Below, piece after piece: positions 8,050 to 18,609 of a DNA stretch of 64,000 bases (position 1 is its first letter; each line of letters starts with the position of its first letter). Location of the stretch: NCBI GenBank assembly GCA_024234395.1, contig JACKOH010000001.1:310001-374000 (forward strand), in the 5' to 3' direction. The position numbers were made by a program, and so were the translations under genes. The stretch comes from Pseudomonadales bacterium (GTDB lineage Bacteria; Pseudomonadota; Gammaproteobacteria; Pseudomonadales; Pseudohongiellaceae). The notes under the pieces were generated by a model. The model searched no databases and was not told the origin of the DNA. It was given only the letters and a program-made list of their open reading frames with translations.

Positions 8050-8907
8050 CTACCGGGGTAATTCGCGATGCCGAATCTGAACGTTTTTAATCTGTTCCCG
8101 GAAAAACTGTCCGAGTTTCTCGCACAAGTAAACGGAGCGGTGTTGCCCACCGGTGCAACCAATCGCCACCGTGATATAGGATCGGTTGTTCTCCTCGAAT
8201 CGTGGTAACCATTTCTGCAGGTATTCCTTGATATCGGAAAACATATACTGAACTTCCGGTTGTGAATCCAGGTAGTCGATCACTTTTTCGTCGCGACCTG
8301 TGAGTGCTCGCAGTGGTGCCTCCCAATAAGGATTTGGAAGACACCTGACGTCGTAGACGATATCCGCGTCGACTGGAATTCCATTTTTGTATCCAAAGGA
8401 CTGGAACAGCAAGGCCAGGCCTACATCAGACTGTTCCACGATCCGGCACTTGATGGCATCCCGTAACTCGTGGAGCGACATGGCACTGGTATCAATATTC
8501 AGACTGGCCATCAGTGAGATGGCTTCCAACAGTTCTGTTTCCTTGTCGATCGCTTCACGCAACCCGACTTTGTCGTTTGAAAGCGGATGTTTGCGACGGC
8601 TTTCGCTGAAGCGCCGCAATAGGGTGTGACTGTTGGCATCCAGGAAAATGATGTCGATGCTGAGGTCTTTCTGTTTCAGTTGTTCGATTATGCGGGGAAC
8701 ATTCTGCAGGTCCGCATAGATATTTCTCGCGTCAATACTGACGGCGACCTTGGTGGCCGCGGAACTGTCGGATGTCAGTCTGTCCGCCAGCGACGGTAGC
8801 AGGCTCGCGGGCAGATTGTCGATACAATAGTAGCCGCGGTCCTCCAGGATGTGCAGGACGGTACTCTTACCGGATCCGGACCTGCCGCTGATGATTAGAA
8901 GTTTCAT
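8050..8907 (-). CDS. rapZ: RNase adapter / nucleotide-binding protein RapZ
   Basis: 285 residues. The Walker A GRSGSGKST is at residues 8-16. The C-terminal domain carries the conserved GCTGGQHRS near residue 250, which binds metabolite and RNA in E. coli RapZ. There RapZ senses glucosamine-6-phosphate and directs the sRNA GlmZ to RNase E; whether this organism has GlmZ is unknown. It lies between ptsN and ptsO, the standard gammaproteobacterial order. Confidence 0.94.
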   Translation of the reverse strand: MKLLIISGRSGSGKSTVLHILEDRGYYCIDNLPASLLPSLADRLTSDSSAATKVAVSIDARNIYADLQNVPRIIEQLKQKDLSIDIIFLDANSHTLLRRFSESRRKHPLSNDKVGLREAIDKETELLEAISLMASLNIDTSAMSLHELRDAIKCRIVEQSDVGLALLFQSFGYKNGIPVDADIVYDVRCLPNPYWEAPLRALTGRDEKVIDYLDSQPEVQYMFSDIKEYLQKWLPRFEENNRSYITVAIGCTGGQHRSVYLCEKLGQFFREQIKNVQIRHRELPR

Positions 8908-8937
8908 GCTTCCAGGCTGCCGCCTCGATGGTTTTTT

Positions 8938-9387
8938 CTAGTGAGTGATGGCCACGCTGTACAGGTCGTCACCGTTGTGTGTGTTGCGCAAAATAAAACA
9001 GAAATTTTCGTCGTTGAACAACTCGGCTACCTGCCCGAGGATCTTTACGTGCGTATCTGACTGTTCGTCTGGAACAATCAGTATGAACAGCAGGTCCACG
9101 GGTTTAGAGTCCACTGAGTCAAAATCAACCGGCTCCTCAAGGGTGAAAATGCAGCCGATTACTTCCCTGCATTGCGGAATCTTGCAATGAGGGATGGCGA
9201 TGCCGTTGCCAAGGCCGGTGCTCCCCAGTCTTTCGCGGGCCATCAGTGCGTCAAATATCGTATTGGCGTCGAGATAGCCGACATTCTTCTCAGTGTATTC
9301 ACTGATGGTTTTCAGCAGACGTTTCTTGCTGACGCCCTTGACGTCACAATAACATCGCTCAGGCGTAAGAATGTCTTCCAATTGCAT
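8938..9387 (-). CDS. ptsN: Nitrogen PTS EIIA protein
   Basis: 149-residue EIIA-fructose/Ntr fold protein. The phosphorylated histidine is H67 in GNGIAIPHCKIP. It receives phosphate from NPr and, in related bacteria, regulates potassium uptake, sigma-54 output and carbon storage without transporting sugar. It begins only 51 bases after rpoN ends. The hpf gene that normally stands between them is missing. Confidence 0.95.
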   Translation of the reverse strand: MQLEDILTPERCYCDVKGVSKKRLLKTISEYTEKNVGYLDANTIFDALMARERLGSTGLGNGIAIPHCKIPQCREVIGCIFTLEEPVDFDSVDSKPVDLLFILIVPDEQSDTHVKILGQVAELFNDENFCFILRNTHNGDDLYSVAITH

Positions 9388-9438
9388 GTTGGCTTACCTT
9401 GTCCTCTTTCTCTTTACATTACTGTCTGATCAGCCTGG

Positions 9439-10920
9439 TCAGTCAACCAGGCGCTTTCGTTCATTGGAGGGCGGAATTGACAGGGACTCTCTGTACTTGG
9501 CGATGGTGCGCCTGGCGACATTGATTCCCTGTTCCTCCAGCAGCTTGGTTATCTTGCTGTCGCTGAGAGGCTTCCGGACATTTTCTGCCGCGATCAGCTT
9601 CTTGATAATTGCCCGAATTGCGGTTGATGAGCACTCGCCGCCACCGGCCGTGGAGACATGGCTGGAAAAGAAATATTTAAGCTCGAATATACCACGGGGA
9701 GTATGCATGTACTTCTGTGTCGTCACCCGGGAGATAGTCGATTCATGCATCTCCACCATTTCAGCGATATCGTGAAGCACCAGTGGCTTCATCGCCTCTT
9801 CACCGTACTCGAGGAAATCCCTTTGATGCTCGACAATCCGCGTGGCGACTTTCATCAGAGTCTCATTGCGGCTCTGCAGGCTTTTCAGGAACCAGCGTGC
9901 TTCCTGCAGGTTGTCGCGCAGATAGTTATTGACGTCGCTGCTGTCGGCCCGTTTAACCAGTGCCGCGTAACCGGGATTGATGCGAATCTTGGGGGCAATA
10001 TCCGGATTCAGCTCCACTCTCCATTTTCCGGATTCAGGCTGCTTCGTGACAATAACGTCCGGGACAATATAAGTCGTAGTCGGTGGCGCGATATCCGATC
10101 CGGGTCTTGGATCGAGACTTTCAATGATCGCAATGGCACGCCTCAGCTCCGGCTCCTTGAGCTTCGCTTTTCGCATCAGCTGCGCGTAGTCCCTGGCCCC
10201 CAGCAGAGTCAGGTGATCAGCGACGATGGTCCTGGCATTCCTGATGTCGGCCTCCAGTTCGGGATCATCCAGTTGGCTGAGCTGAATAAGCAGACATTCA
10301 CGAAGATCACGGTAGCCGACACCCACCGGGTCGAAATGCTGGATCCGGTGCAGCACCGCGAGGACTTCATCTTCATCCACGTCCAGTTCAGTCGGCAGGC
10401 CTGCATGGATCGATTCGATATCCGCGGTCAGCATTCCGTTGGCATCGATCGCCTCTATTATGCTGTAGGCAATCTCCTTGTCCGTGTCGGACATCGGGGT
10501 CAGGTTGAGTTGCCAGAACAGGTGATCCTGCAGCGTTTCAGACTCAGCATTACGGGATTCGAAATCCGGCGCTTCAGGCTCCGGTGAGCCACTCCCGGTG
10601 GTATAGGTGGTCTGGTATACGTCGTCCCAGTTGGTATCCACCGAGAGATCGCCGGGAATGGTTTCCGCCCACTCAGGTTCACCGCTGTCGGTAGCGGAAT
10701 GGTCGGTGTCCCGGCCTTCCCGCGGTTCACCACCGGAGTTGTCGTCGTTGCCAACCTCGTCGCTGTCCTCAACCAGCTCCAGCATCGGGTTCGACTCCAG
10801 GACCTGGTGAATTTCCTGCTGCAGGTCGAGCGTGGACAGCTGAAGAAGCTTTATCGCCTGCTGCAGCTGCGGCGTCATGGTCAACTGCTGACCAAGCTTA
10901 AGCTGAAGCGAAAGTTTCAT
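9439..10920 (-). CDS. rpoN: RNA polymerase sigma-54 factor
   Basis: 493 residues. Region I (about 1-50) is the usual Gln/Leu-rich segment ([17 protein letters not shown]). Region II is long and acidic (about 53-130). The core-binding domain follows, and the C-terminal RpoN box [10 protein letters not shown] is at residues 469-478, which reads the -24 element. Sigma-54 needs AAA+ activators to open promoters and serves nitrogen, motility and other regulons. It heads the rpoN-ptsN-rapZ-ptsO operon, with a likely promoter at 11031-11039. Confidence 0.96.
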   Translation of the reverse strand: MKLSLQLKLGQQLTMTPQLQQAIKLLQLSTLDLQQEIHQVLESNPMLELVEDSDEVGNDDNSGGEPREGRDTDHSATDSGEPEWAETIPGDLSVDTNWDDVYQTTYTTGSGSPEPEAPDFESRNAESETLQDHLFWQLNLTPMSDTDKEIAYSIIEAIDANGMLTADIESIHAGLPTELDVDEDEVLAVLHRIQHFDPVGVGYRDLRECLLIQLSQLDDPELEADIRNARTIVADHLTLLGARDYAQLMRKAKLKEPELRRAIAIIESLDPRPGSDIAPPTTTYIVPDVIVTKQPESGKWRVELNPDIAPKIRINPGYAALVKRADSSDVNNYLRDNLQEARWFLKSLQSRNETLMKVATRIVEHQRDFLEYGEEAMKPLVLHDIAEMVEMHESTISRVTTQKYMHTPRGIFELKYFFSSHVSTAGGGECSSTAIRAIIKKLIAAENVRKPLSDSKITKLLEEQGINVARRTIAKYRESLSIPPSNERKRLVD

Positions 10921-11030
10921 GTTTCAGTCATCTACAAAAACGCTAAGGGGCCGATCCCGTTGGCGGCTGGACATTACAGTACAGTGTGAACCCTCCTCGT
11001 CGCTACCGACTGGGAGTTGGTCGAGCGGCT

Positions 11031-11039
11031 AGTATAGCA
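11031..11039 (-). promoter_or_regulatory. Extended -10 element upstream of rpoN
   Basis: On the minus strand TGCTATACT forms an extended -10 (TGn plus TATACT), about 110 bases upstream of the rpoN ATG. The -35 region is weak, as is common with extended -10 promoters. The gap 10921-11088 contains no gene. Confidence 0.4.
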
Positions 11040-11088
11040 AGTTCCATGCCTGCCATGCATACAATTATGCGCGCCTGAATCCCGTTCC

Positions 11089-11814
11089 TTAAATGTGGAA
11101 CTGCTCACCGAGGTAAACTTCCCGGACCAGCTGATTGCTTACGATTGCCTGCTCATCGCCTTCGGCGATGATGCAACCCTCGCTGACAATATAAGCCCGT
11201 TCGCAGATATCCAGCGTCTCGCGAACGTTGTGATCGGTGAGCAGGATACCTATTCCCCGTTCCTTCAGGTGCAGGATAATCTGCTTGATATCATTGACGG
11301 AAATCGGGTCAACACCGGCAAAAGGTTCGTCGAGGAGGATGAACTTGGGTTCCGCGGCCAGGGTCCGGGCGATTTCTGTGCGGCGGCGTTCCCCGCCTGA
11401 CAGGCTCATGCCCCGGTTCTTGCGGATGTGGGAGATGTGAAATTCCTGGAGCAGCGCTTCCAGTTTCTGATTGCGACTGCTGCTATCCAGATCTTTGCGG
11501 GTTTCCAGAATTGCCAGGATATTGTCTTCTACCGACAGGGTGCGGAAAATTGAGGAATCCTGGGGCAGATAGGCAAGGCCCTTCCTGGCCCGTTCGTGCA
11601 TGGGAAGCGGAGTGAGATCGGTTTCATTGATTTTGATGTAACCGCCTTCGGCACCGATCAGCCCGACGATCATGTAGAAACAGGTGGTTTTACCGGCTCC
11701 ATTGGGGCCCAGCAGGCCGACAATTTCACCACGGTTTACCCGCAGTGAAACATCCCTGACGACCTTTCGCCCCTTGTAATTTTTAGCCAGGTGAGAAGCT
11801 TGAAGAATATCCAT
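11089..11814 (-). CDS. lptB: LPS export ABC transporter ATPase LptB
   Basis: 241-residue ABC ATPase that powers LptFG to pull lipopolysaccharide from the inner membrane. Walker [10 protein letters not shown] is at residues 36-44, followed by the LSGGERRR signature, Walker [12 protein letters not shown] and the H-loop LTDHNVRET. It lies directly after lptA with a 9-base gap. lptF and lptG are not in this window, as is usual. Confidence 0.96.
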   Translation of the reverse strand: MDILQASHLAKNYKGRKVVRDVSLRVNRGEIVGLLGPNGAGKTTCFYMIVGLIGAEGGYIKINETDLTPLPMHERARKGLAYLPQDSSIFRTLSVEDNILAILETRKDLDSSSRNQKLEALLQEFHISHIRKNRGMSLSGGERRRTEIARTLAAEPKFILLDEPFAGVDPISVNDIKQIILHLKERGIGILLTDHNVRETLDICERAYIVSEGCIIAEGDEQAIVSNQLVREVYLGEQFHI

Positions 11815-11823
11815 CGGGGCCCG

Positions 11824-12345
11824 TCAGTTAGATGGCGATCCGGTCAGGGTTGCACGTCCCGAAACGCCCTCGCAGGGGCCGGTGGTCTCTGTGAAGCGAC
11901 TGTCTGTATAGTACTTGATCGCGGCACAGCTCAGCACGTCGCTGGCGCTGCGTAAAATGGCGGACCCTACCAGCTCTATGATCGGTTCCCCATCCACGTA
12001 ATAATAGATGGAATCACTTTCGCCCTCGACGAAATCGTCATTTTCATCCAGTTGCTGTCGATAGCGGGCAGGCGTGCCCTCCATGGTCACTCTGCGGATG
12101 GCGCTGGATCCGGATTCGCTTTCAAAAACCGCGTTGTCACCACTGATCTGCATGGAGCCTTGTGTCACTTTTACATCCTGCTCCAGGGTAATTATTCGCA
12201 CGTCTCCTTCCAGGCGGCTGGTGGAGCGTCCCACAGAACTGTAAACGATATCCTGTTGCTGGTCGGATTCAAGACTGCTGACACCGGTTCCGGTCAGAGT
12301 GAAGACCAGGATAGCGAAACTGAAACTAGTTTTGCGTAGCTGCAT
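11824..12345 (-). CDS. lptA: Periplasmic LPS-bridge protein LptA
   Basis: 173 residues with an N-terminal signal peptide (basic MQLRK, then a hydrophobic run ending near VSS). The mature part is an OstA-fold beta-jellyroll, with motifs such as GDVRIITLEQDVKVTQGSMQISGDNAVF that alternate as expected. LptA polymerises into the periplasmic bridge between LptC and LptD. Its start overlaps lptC by 20 bases, suggesting translational coupling. Confidence 0.92.
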   Translation of the reverse strand: MQLRKTSFSFAILVFTLTGTGVSSLESDQQQDIVYSSVGRSTSRLEGDVRIITLEQDVKVTQGSMQISGDNAVFESESGSSAIRRVTMEGTPARYRQQLDENDDFVEGESDSIYYYVDGEPIIELVGSAILRSASDVLSCAAIKYYTDSRFTETTGPCEGVSGRATLTGSPSN

Positions 12346-12919
12346 ACCTGCCCTTTACATCGCGATAAAATAGGTAATCTTCAGTGTTCAGGTTCAAGCG
12401 CATACCCGTAGCGGACTGCTCGAATCCGTCACCCATCATGGTGACGATCGCATTGGTACTCAACACTTCACCGGCCGGATCGATATCAAGAGTGTCGGTC
12501 AGCAGTACTATTCTATTGCCGGTATCGTCCAGTTGTTTGACCTCGACATTGCCACTGAATACGATTTCCTCGATATCCTCGCTGACTTCCGACGCCTGCC
12601 GATTGGCCATGATTCTGCCCGATCTGGCAACGATATTCCAGCGTGAATCATTTTCCTGGTAGAGCTGAATGACCGGTTCCTCAAGTGCGGTTTCTGAATT
12701 GAGATAGCTCACCTGGCGGCTCGCACTCAGGGTATAGCGGATTTTTCCCGCCGCATCGAACTGTACGGAATTTATGCCTTCTGAGTAGCCATTAAAGGCG
12801 ATTGGGGGTGGAGTCGTCTCAGGATCGGTGCTGTCCCGGTTTCGATCGACATAATCCAGCCCCAGGAAAATGACGACTGCCAGTAAACCGGGAATGAGAA
12901 GGAATCGGATCAGTTGCAT
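12326..12919 (-). CDS. lptC: LPS export protein LptC
   Basis: 197 residues: one N-terminal membrane anchor (about 5-22) and a periplasmic OstA-like jellyroll (about 45-190) containing the typical YTLSASRQVSYLNS and ADTLDI-like strands. LptC couples the LptBFG pump to LptA. Gene order kdsD-kdsC-lptC-lptA-lptB is the standard gammaproteobacterial one. Confidence 0.92.
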   Translation of the reverse strand: MQLIRFLLIPGLLAVVIFLGLDYVDRNRDSTDPETTPPPIAFNGYSEGINSVQFDAAGKIRYTLSASRQVSYLNSETALEEPVIQLYQENDSRWNIVARSGRIMANRQASEVSEDIEEIVFSGNVEVKQLDDTGNRIVLLTDTLDIDPAGEVLSTNAIVTMMGDGFEQSATGMRLNLNTEDYLFYRDVKGRYAATQN

Positions 12920-12962
12920 GATTTTAAGCCGGTCTCAGAATTTGTTACCTGGCCGGGTTCGA

Positions 12963-13508
12963 TCAGGAATCCACGGCCTGTTCTATGCTCTGCTGGTAGT
13001 TGCCTTGTGCCTGCAGAAGGAAATCGCAGATTTCCCGTACTGCACCATTGCCGCCCACGGTTTCGGTCAACAGATCGGCGCGCTGACGTGCTTCCTGGTG
13101 CCCATTGGGAACGGATATGGCCAGGCCGACGCGGGTCATGACCGCCAGATCAGGCAGGTCGTCTCCGGCATAGGCGATCTGATCATTGCTGCAGGTCCCA
13201 TTAGAGGTGATTTCCTCCAGTACCGCCAGTTTGTCTTCCCGCCCCTTGTACAGCAGCTGAATGCCCAGTTCTGCGGCTCGCCAGCTCAGTGCCGGGGAAT
13301 CCCGTCCGGATATGATTCCCACCTCTATACCGGTCCTTTTCAGCATCTTGATGCCGTGACCATCGAGTGAATTGAAGACTTTCAGCACTTCGCCGCTACT
13401 CCCGACATACAGCTTCCCGTCCGTCAATACCCCATCCACATCGAGCAGCAGCATGCGAACATTCCGGGCTTTCTGCTTCGCTGTCTGTTCGTCTATCTGA
13501 AAAATCAT
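12963..13508 (-). CDS. kdsC: Kdo-8-phosphate phosphatase KdsC
   Basis: 181-residue HAD-superfamily hydrolase. The nucleophile motif LLLDVDGVLTDGKL is at residues 20-33 with D23 and D25 as catalytic aspartates; GIISGRDSPAL is motif II and the YAGDDLPDL stretch is motif III. It removes phosphate from Kdo 8-phosphate in the pathway to the LPS inner core. It lies 21 bases after kdsD. Confidence 0.95.
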   Translation of the reverse strand: MIFQIDEQTAKQKARNVRMLLLDVDGVLTDGKLYVGSSGEVLKVFNSLDGHGIKMLKRTGIEVGIISGRDSPALSWRAAELGIQLLYKGREDKLAVLEEITSNGTCSNDQIAYAGDDLPDLAVMTRVGLAISVPNGHQEARQRADLLTETVGGNGAVREICDFLLQAQGNYQQSIEQAVDS

Positions 13509-13529
13509 CCAGTCCGGCTCCCGGGTCGT

Positions 13530-14504
13530 TCAGACGACATTGGCCTGTAACAGATCATGCATTTTAACGATCCCGGTCAACTGCCCCTGTTCGTCCTTGA
13601 CCAGCAGTGCGTAAACGCCATTATCCTGCATTAACTTGGCGGCCTCTGCGGCCAGGGCGTTTTCGGTAATGTGCTTGTAATTTCTGGACATCACTGTTTC
13701 GATCCGGGTGCTCTTGATGTCCTTGCCCGAGTCGATTGCGCGGCGCAGGTCCCCATCACTGAATACGCCACACAGTTGCCCCTGCTCATCGGATACGGTG
13801 GTCAGGCCGAAGCCTTTACGGGTAATTTCTAACAGGGCATCGCTTAACGCAGTATGAACAGGCACCCTGGGGATATTCTCGCCACTGTGCATTATGTCGG
13901 AAACTTTGAGCAGCAGGCGGCGGCCCAGGCGACCGCCCGGGTGGGAAACTGCGAAATCCTCACTGGTAAACCCGCGTGCTTCCAGCAGCGCCATGGCCAG
14001 GGCATCGCCCAGGACCAGTGCAACTGTGGTGCTGGATGTGGGAGCCAGGCCCAATGGACAGGCTTCTTCAGAAACCCCGACGTCAAGCCGGACCTCTGCT
14101 GCCTTGGCCAGGGGAGAAGCGGGATTTCCGGTCATGCTTACCAGCGGGATAGCCCTTCTCTTCAGAACCGGCAGCAGCGTCATCAGCTCGTCGGTGGTAC
14201 CAGAGTTTGACAGCGCGATTACCAGGTCGCTGTCGGTAATCATGCCCAGGTCACCGTGGCTGGCTTCGCCAGGGTGGATGAACATGGCGGGCGTACCGGT
14301 GCTGGCCAGGGTGGCGGCAATTTTCCGGGCAATATGCCCGGATTTGCCCATCCCGGTGACAACCACGCGACCCCGGCAATTCAGCAGCAGGTGGCAGGCT
14401 CTTTCGAATTCACCGTCAAGACGACCGAGTAGTGACTTGACTTCACGGAACTCGATTTCGATCGTGCGCCTGGCGCTTGCAAGAAATTGGCTGGTCGGGT
14501 TCAT
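13530..14504 (-). CDS. kdsD: Arabinose-5-phosphate isomerase KdsD
   Basis: 324 residues: an N-terminal SIS sugar-isomerase domain (about 1-195, with GMGKSGHIARKIAATLASTG and ALSNSGTTDE), then two CBS domains (about 205-324). It converts ribulose 5-phosphate to arabinose 5-phosphate, the first step towards Kdo. It sits between yrbG and kdsC, as in E. coli and Pseudomonas. Confidence 0.95.
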   Translation of the reverse strand: MNPTSQFLASARRTIEIEFREVKSLLGRLDGEFERACHLLLNCRGRVVVTGMGKSGHIARKIAATLASTGTPAMFIHPGEASHGDLGMITDSDLVIALSNSGTTDELMTLLPVLKRRAIPLVSMTGNPASPLAKAAEVRLDVGVSEEACPLGLAPTSSTTVALVLGDALAMALLEARGFTSEDFAVSHPGGRLGRRLLLKVSDIMHSGENIPRVPVHTALSDALLEITRKGFGLTTVSDEQGQLCGVFSDGDLRRAIDSGKDIKSTRIETVMSRNYKHITENALAAEAAKLMQDNGVYALLVKDEQGQLTGIVKMHDLLQANVV

Positions 14505-14522
14505 TTGCTGAGCATAGCGGGC

Positions 14523-15476
14523 TTACATCTGGAATACCATGATACCGAACCAGACGCAGTAGGAAAGAATCAGCGTCGCTCCGTATGCACGGCCGATCAT
14601 GCTGTCGTGTTTAATGGTTTTATAACAGAACCAGGCCAGCAGAAGCGTCAGGAGCAACATGGCCAGGTAGTCTCTCTGAAAAAGCATTGGCTCCAGTTCC
14701 ACGGGCGCGAACAAGCCCGGAAAGGGCAATACTGCAAGCAAATTTAGAATGTTCGATCCAACAATATTGCCGATTGCCAGCTCATGGTGCCCTTTCAGGG
14801 CGCAGGCAGCGGAAGCGGCCACTTCGGGAAGGCTGGTGCCTAGGGCGACGACAGTCAGACCGACGATTGCTGACGACACGCCGAGTGCATGGGCGATATT
14901 GGAACAGGCATGCACTATCGCATCGGCACTCAACACCAGCAGGGCCAGGCCCAAAGCCAGGTATATACCTGCCCGGACATTGCTGAGGTGCATCAGGTTA
15001 TCGTCCTCAATCTCCGGAAGCCCACTGGATTTAACCCGGTTTCGGAACAGTTTGTAGCCGAAAAATACGGTTATCGACATCAGGACGATGGCGTCCATGA
15101 AGCCGAGATACAGGTTGGCAAACAGCAGACCAGTCACCACAGTGACCAGTAGCAGTGCCGGAATTTCTTTGTGAAACAGTGACTTTGGTGGCTTTAGCGG
15201 GCTGATGAGGGCGGCTATGCCAAGCGCGATACCGATATTGAAGATATTCGATCCCAGCGCGTTGCCGATTGCGAGTTCCGGTTCGTTTTCGGCGACCGAT
15301 GCGGCTGAAGAAAAGATCTCCGGAGCGGATGTTCCGAACGCCACGATGGTAAGACCAATCATCAGAGGTGAAACCCCGAGATTTCGTGCCAGGGCTGAGG
15401 CTCCGAATACAAACTTGTCGGCACCCCAGATCAGTCCGACGAAACCCAGGACGACTATGACTGCGTCTAACACCAT
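14523..15476 (-). CDS. yrbG: Calcium/sodium antiporter family protein YrbG
   Basis: Ca2+:cation antiporter superfamily protein of about 317 residues, with two homologous halves each carrying an alpha-repeat: GTSAPEIFSSAASVAE/GNALGSNIFNIG and GTSLPEVAASAACALK/GNIVGSNILNLL. These Asp/Glu-containing repeats form the ion sites. I place the start at the ATG at 15476 by comparison with E. coli YrbG; a TTG at 15512 would add 12 residues without a visible ribosome binding site. Its role in this LPS operon is not established. Confidence 0.88.
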   Translation of the reverse strand: MVLDAVIVVLGFVGLIWGADKFVFGASALARNLGVSPLMIGLTIVAFGTSAPEIFSSAASVAENEPELAIGNALGSNIFNIGIALGIAALISPLKPPKSLFHKEIPALLLVTVVTGLLFANLYLGFMDAIVLMSITVFFGYKLFRNRVKSSGLPEIEDDNLMHLSNVRAGIYLALGLALLVLSADAIVHACSNIAHALGVSSAIVGLTVVALGTSLPEVAASAACALKGHHELAIGNIVGSNILNLLAVLPFPGLFAPVELEPMLFQRDYLAMLLLTLLLAWFCYKTIKHDSMIGRAYGATLILSYCVWFGIMVFQM

Positions 15477-15697
15477 AGAAATGTCTAGTGGAAATTTTGA
15501 TAAAGCGCCCAATTACAATGGCGTTTAACCCAGTTTGCAAGTAATAATTTATTGGCGCGGTCAAATATTGTAAAATTCCCGACGTCTTGCCCTGCAACAG
15601 TGGCCCTGCCAGTCGGAAAGTCCAGCGCTCCGTCGAATGGTATGAGGTTGATCGGTACGAGGACGTTGCACCGGGTTCATTGGTCGGAGATAACCAG
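15477..15697. other. Divergent gap between yrbG and mlaC
   Basis: An AT-rich stretch (about 15495-15580) followed by more GC-rich DNA. It must hold promoters for both the yrbG-kds-lpt operon and mlaC, but I cannot pick a convincing -35/-10 pair. In relatives this is where mlaF, mlaE and mlaD lie; I see no remnant of them. Confidence 0.5.
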
Positions 15698-16321
15698 ATG
15701 AATATATTGAAGAAGTTGTTTTTAGTCACGTTGCTTTCGCTGGCCGGCACCGGCCAGGCACAGGAACCCCCTATGACCGCACTGGCAACGGTGCAGAGCG
15801 GGGTCCAGGTGTTGCTGAGCACGGTCCAGGAATCCAAGCCCTATTTTCTTACCGATCAGCAGCGTTACTTCAACGACATCGAATCCGCCCTGAGCACTAT
15901 CGTCGATTTTGACGCCGTGGCACGGGTGGTAATGTCGCGCTATGCCGAGGCTGCCACCGACCAACAGGTCAGCCGCTTCGCGGACATTCTCAAAACCACA
16001 CTGACCCGGTTCTATGGTTCGGCACTGGCATCCTACAACGGCCAGGAACTGGTTTTCATTCCGTCCGACAATCAGCCTTCCGATCCCCGCGCCGACCGCG
16101 TGGTGGGCATGGAAATCAAGGGAATCGGCAATGGAAACGGCAATGGAAACGGTGCTTTCAGGCTACAGTACCAGATGTTTCTCAATGAGAATGACGAGTG
16201 GAAACTGAAGAATCTCAGTCTGGGAGGCATCAACCTGGGTCGCCAGTATTACACTCAGTTTGCGGCGGCAATGTCGCAATACGATAACGACATCGACCAG
16301 GTTCTGGATAACTGGAAGTAA
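15698..16321 (+). CDS. mlaC: Phospholipid-binding periplasmic protein MlaC
   Basis: 207 residues with a signal peptide (MNILKKLFLVTLLSLAGTGQAQ) and the MlaC/Ttg2D fold: DFDAVARVVMSRY, FADILKTTLTRFYGSAL and the closing WKLKNLSLGGINLGRQY block. MlaC carries phospholipid between the outer-membrane MlaA complex and inner-membrane MlaFEDB. The start ATG at 15698 has CGGAGA upstream; the longer open frame lacks a signal. A Gly-Asn run at residues 144-152 comes from a 12-bp tandem repeat. Unusually, mlaF, mlaE and mlaD are absent upstream and mlaB downstream. Confidence 0.9.
   Translation: MNILKKLFLVTLLSLAGTGQAQEPPMTALATVQSGVQVLLSTVQESKPYFLTDQQRYFNDIESALSTIVDFDAVARVVMSRYAEAATDQQVSRFADILKTTLTRFYGSALASYNGQELVFIPSDNQPSDPRADRVVGMEIKGIGNGNGNGNGAFRLQYQMFLNENDEWKLKNLSLGGINLGRQYYTQFAAAMSQYDNDIDQVLDNWK
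16127..16150 (+). repeat. 12-bp in-frame tandem repeat inside mlaC
   Basis: GGCAATGGAAAC occurs twice in succession and adds Gly-Asn-Gly-Asn units (residues 144-151), in a region where MlaC proteins normally have a loop between strands. The repeat is in frame, so copy-number change would alter loop length without breaking the gene. Confidence 0.85.
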
Positions 16322-16338
16322 CCGACCGAGGCCCGACA

Positions 16339-16578
16339 TTGAATTCTGAAGCTATCATGCAGCTGCTGGCTGCAGAACTTCCCGATTGTGAAGTAAAAGT
16401 CGAAGGTGGAGACGGCAAATACCTTGTCACAGCCATCGGCGACACATTTGCCGGTCTGAATGCGGTAAAACGCCAGCAGGCAGTCTATCGGATATTGAAC
16501 CCACACATCGCCAGTGGAGCCATCCATGCCGTCACCATGCGGCTCTTCACAAGGGACGAATTCAACGCACTCGCCTGA
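16339..16578 (+). CDS. ibaG: BolA-family protein IbaG
   Basis: 79 residues with the BolA fold, including GDTFAGLNAVKRQQAVYRIL and IHAVTMRLFT. IbaG/BolA proteins bind monothiol glutaredoxins and [2Fe-2S] clusters. The start is TTG at 16339 or possibly the ATG at 16357; the longer form matches family length better. It lies between mlaC and murA, the conserved position after mlaB. Confidence 0.9.
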   Translation: MNSEAIMQLLAAELPDCEVKVEGGDGKYLVTAIGDTFAGLNAVKRQQAVYRILNPHIASGAIHAVTMRLFTRDEFNALA

Positions 16579-16586
16579 GTGCTTGA

Positions 16587-17867
<1,281 letters not shown>

Positions 17868-17890
17868 CGGACTGCCTGTGAAAACCGACT

Positions 17891-18541
17891 ATGAGTGATC
17901 CTAAACTGGTAATCGCGCTGACCAAGGGGCGAATTCTCGAAGGAGTGCTGCCACTTTTCGAGCATGCGGGCATTATCCCGACAGAAGACATCTTCAACAG
18001 TCGCAAGCTGATTTTTCAGACCAGCCTTGCCAACGTCAGCCTGATGATCATTCGCGGCTCGGACGTTCCAACCTACGTTGAATTTGGCGCGGCGGATATG
18101 GGCGTGGTGGGGAAAGACCTGATCCTGGAATACGGAAGCGAAGGTTTCTACGAGCCCCTGGACCTGAAACTCGCTACCTGTCGTCTGATGACGGCGGCTC
18201 CGGAAGGAGCCGATCTGAATGCGCTGCGCCAGTCCCGAAGCCGACTTAGAGTGGCAACCAAGTTTATCAACATTGCCAGGCGCTATTTTGCTGAGCAGGG
18301 CCGTCAGATCGAGCTGATTAAACTCAATGGTGCCCTGGAACTGGCACCTTCGATGGGGCTTGCGGACGCCATCGTAGACATTGTCGATAGCGGCAAGACA
18401 TTACGCGCCAATGGCCTGGAGCCGCTGGAGTTGATTACCCACGTTAGTTCCAGGGTCATCGTTAACAAGGCGTCCTTGAAAATCAAGAATGCGGCGATTC
18501 GCGAAATACTCGGCAAGCTTAAATCCGCGATCGAGACCTGA
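17891..18541 (+). CDS. hisG: ATP phosphoribosyltransferase, short form
   Basis: 216 residues, the short HisG without the C-terminal regulatory domain. It performs the first step of histidine synthesis, joining ATP and PRPP. Conserved parts are [18 protein letters not shown], the [11 protein letters not shown] motif, and [21 protein letters not shown], which binds PRPP. Short forms need HisZ for activity; no hisZ is visible here. The murA-hisG-hisD order is shared with Pseudomonas. Confidence 0.95.
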   Translation: MSDPKLVIALTKGRILEGVLPLFEHAGIIPTEDIFNSRKLIFQTSLANVSLMIIRGSDVPTYVEFGAADMGVVGKDLILEYGSEGFYEPLDLKLATCRLMTAAPEGADLNALRQSRSRLRVATKFINIARRYFAEQGRQIELIKLNGALELAPSMGLADAIVDIVDSGKTLRANGLEPLELITHVSSRVIVNKASLKIKNAAIREILGKLKSAIET

Positions 18542-18609
18542 ACCACGTAAGCCGTCCAGGTCTCAGCGGCTCTCGAACCAATCTAACCAGTCTCAAGGTA
18601 CCAAGATCC

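Noticed and set aside
9658..10587. 309-residue open frame antisense to rpoN
   Set aside because: Shadow; low-complexity His/Gln/Arg text typical of the reverse of a Leu/Glu-rich protein.
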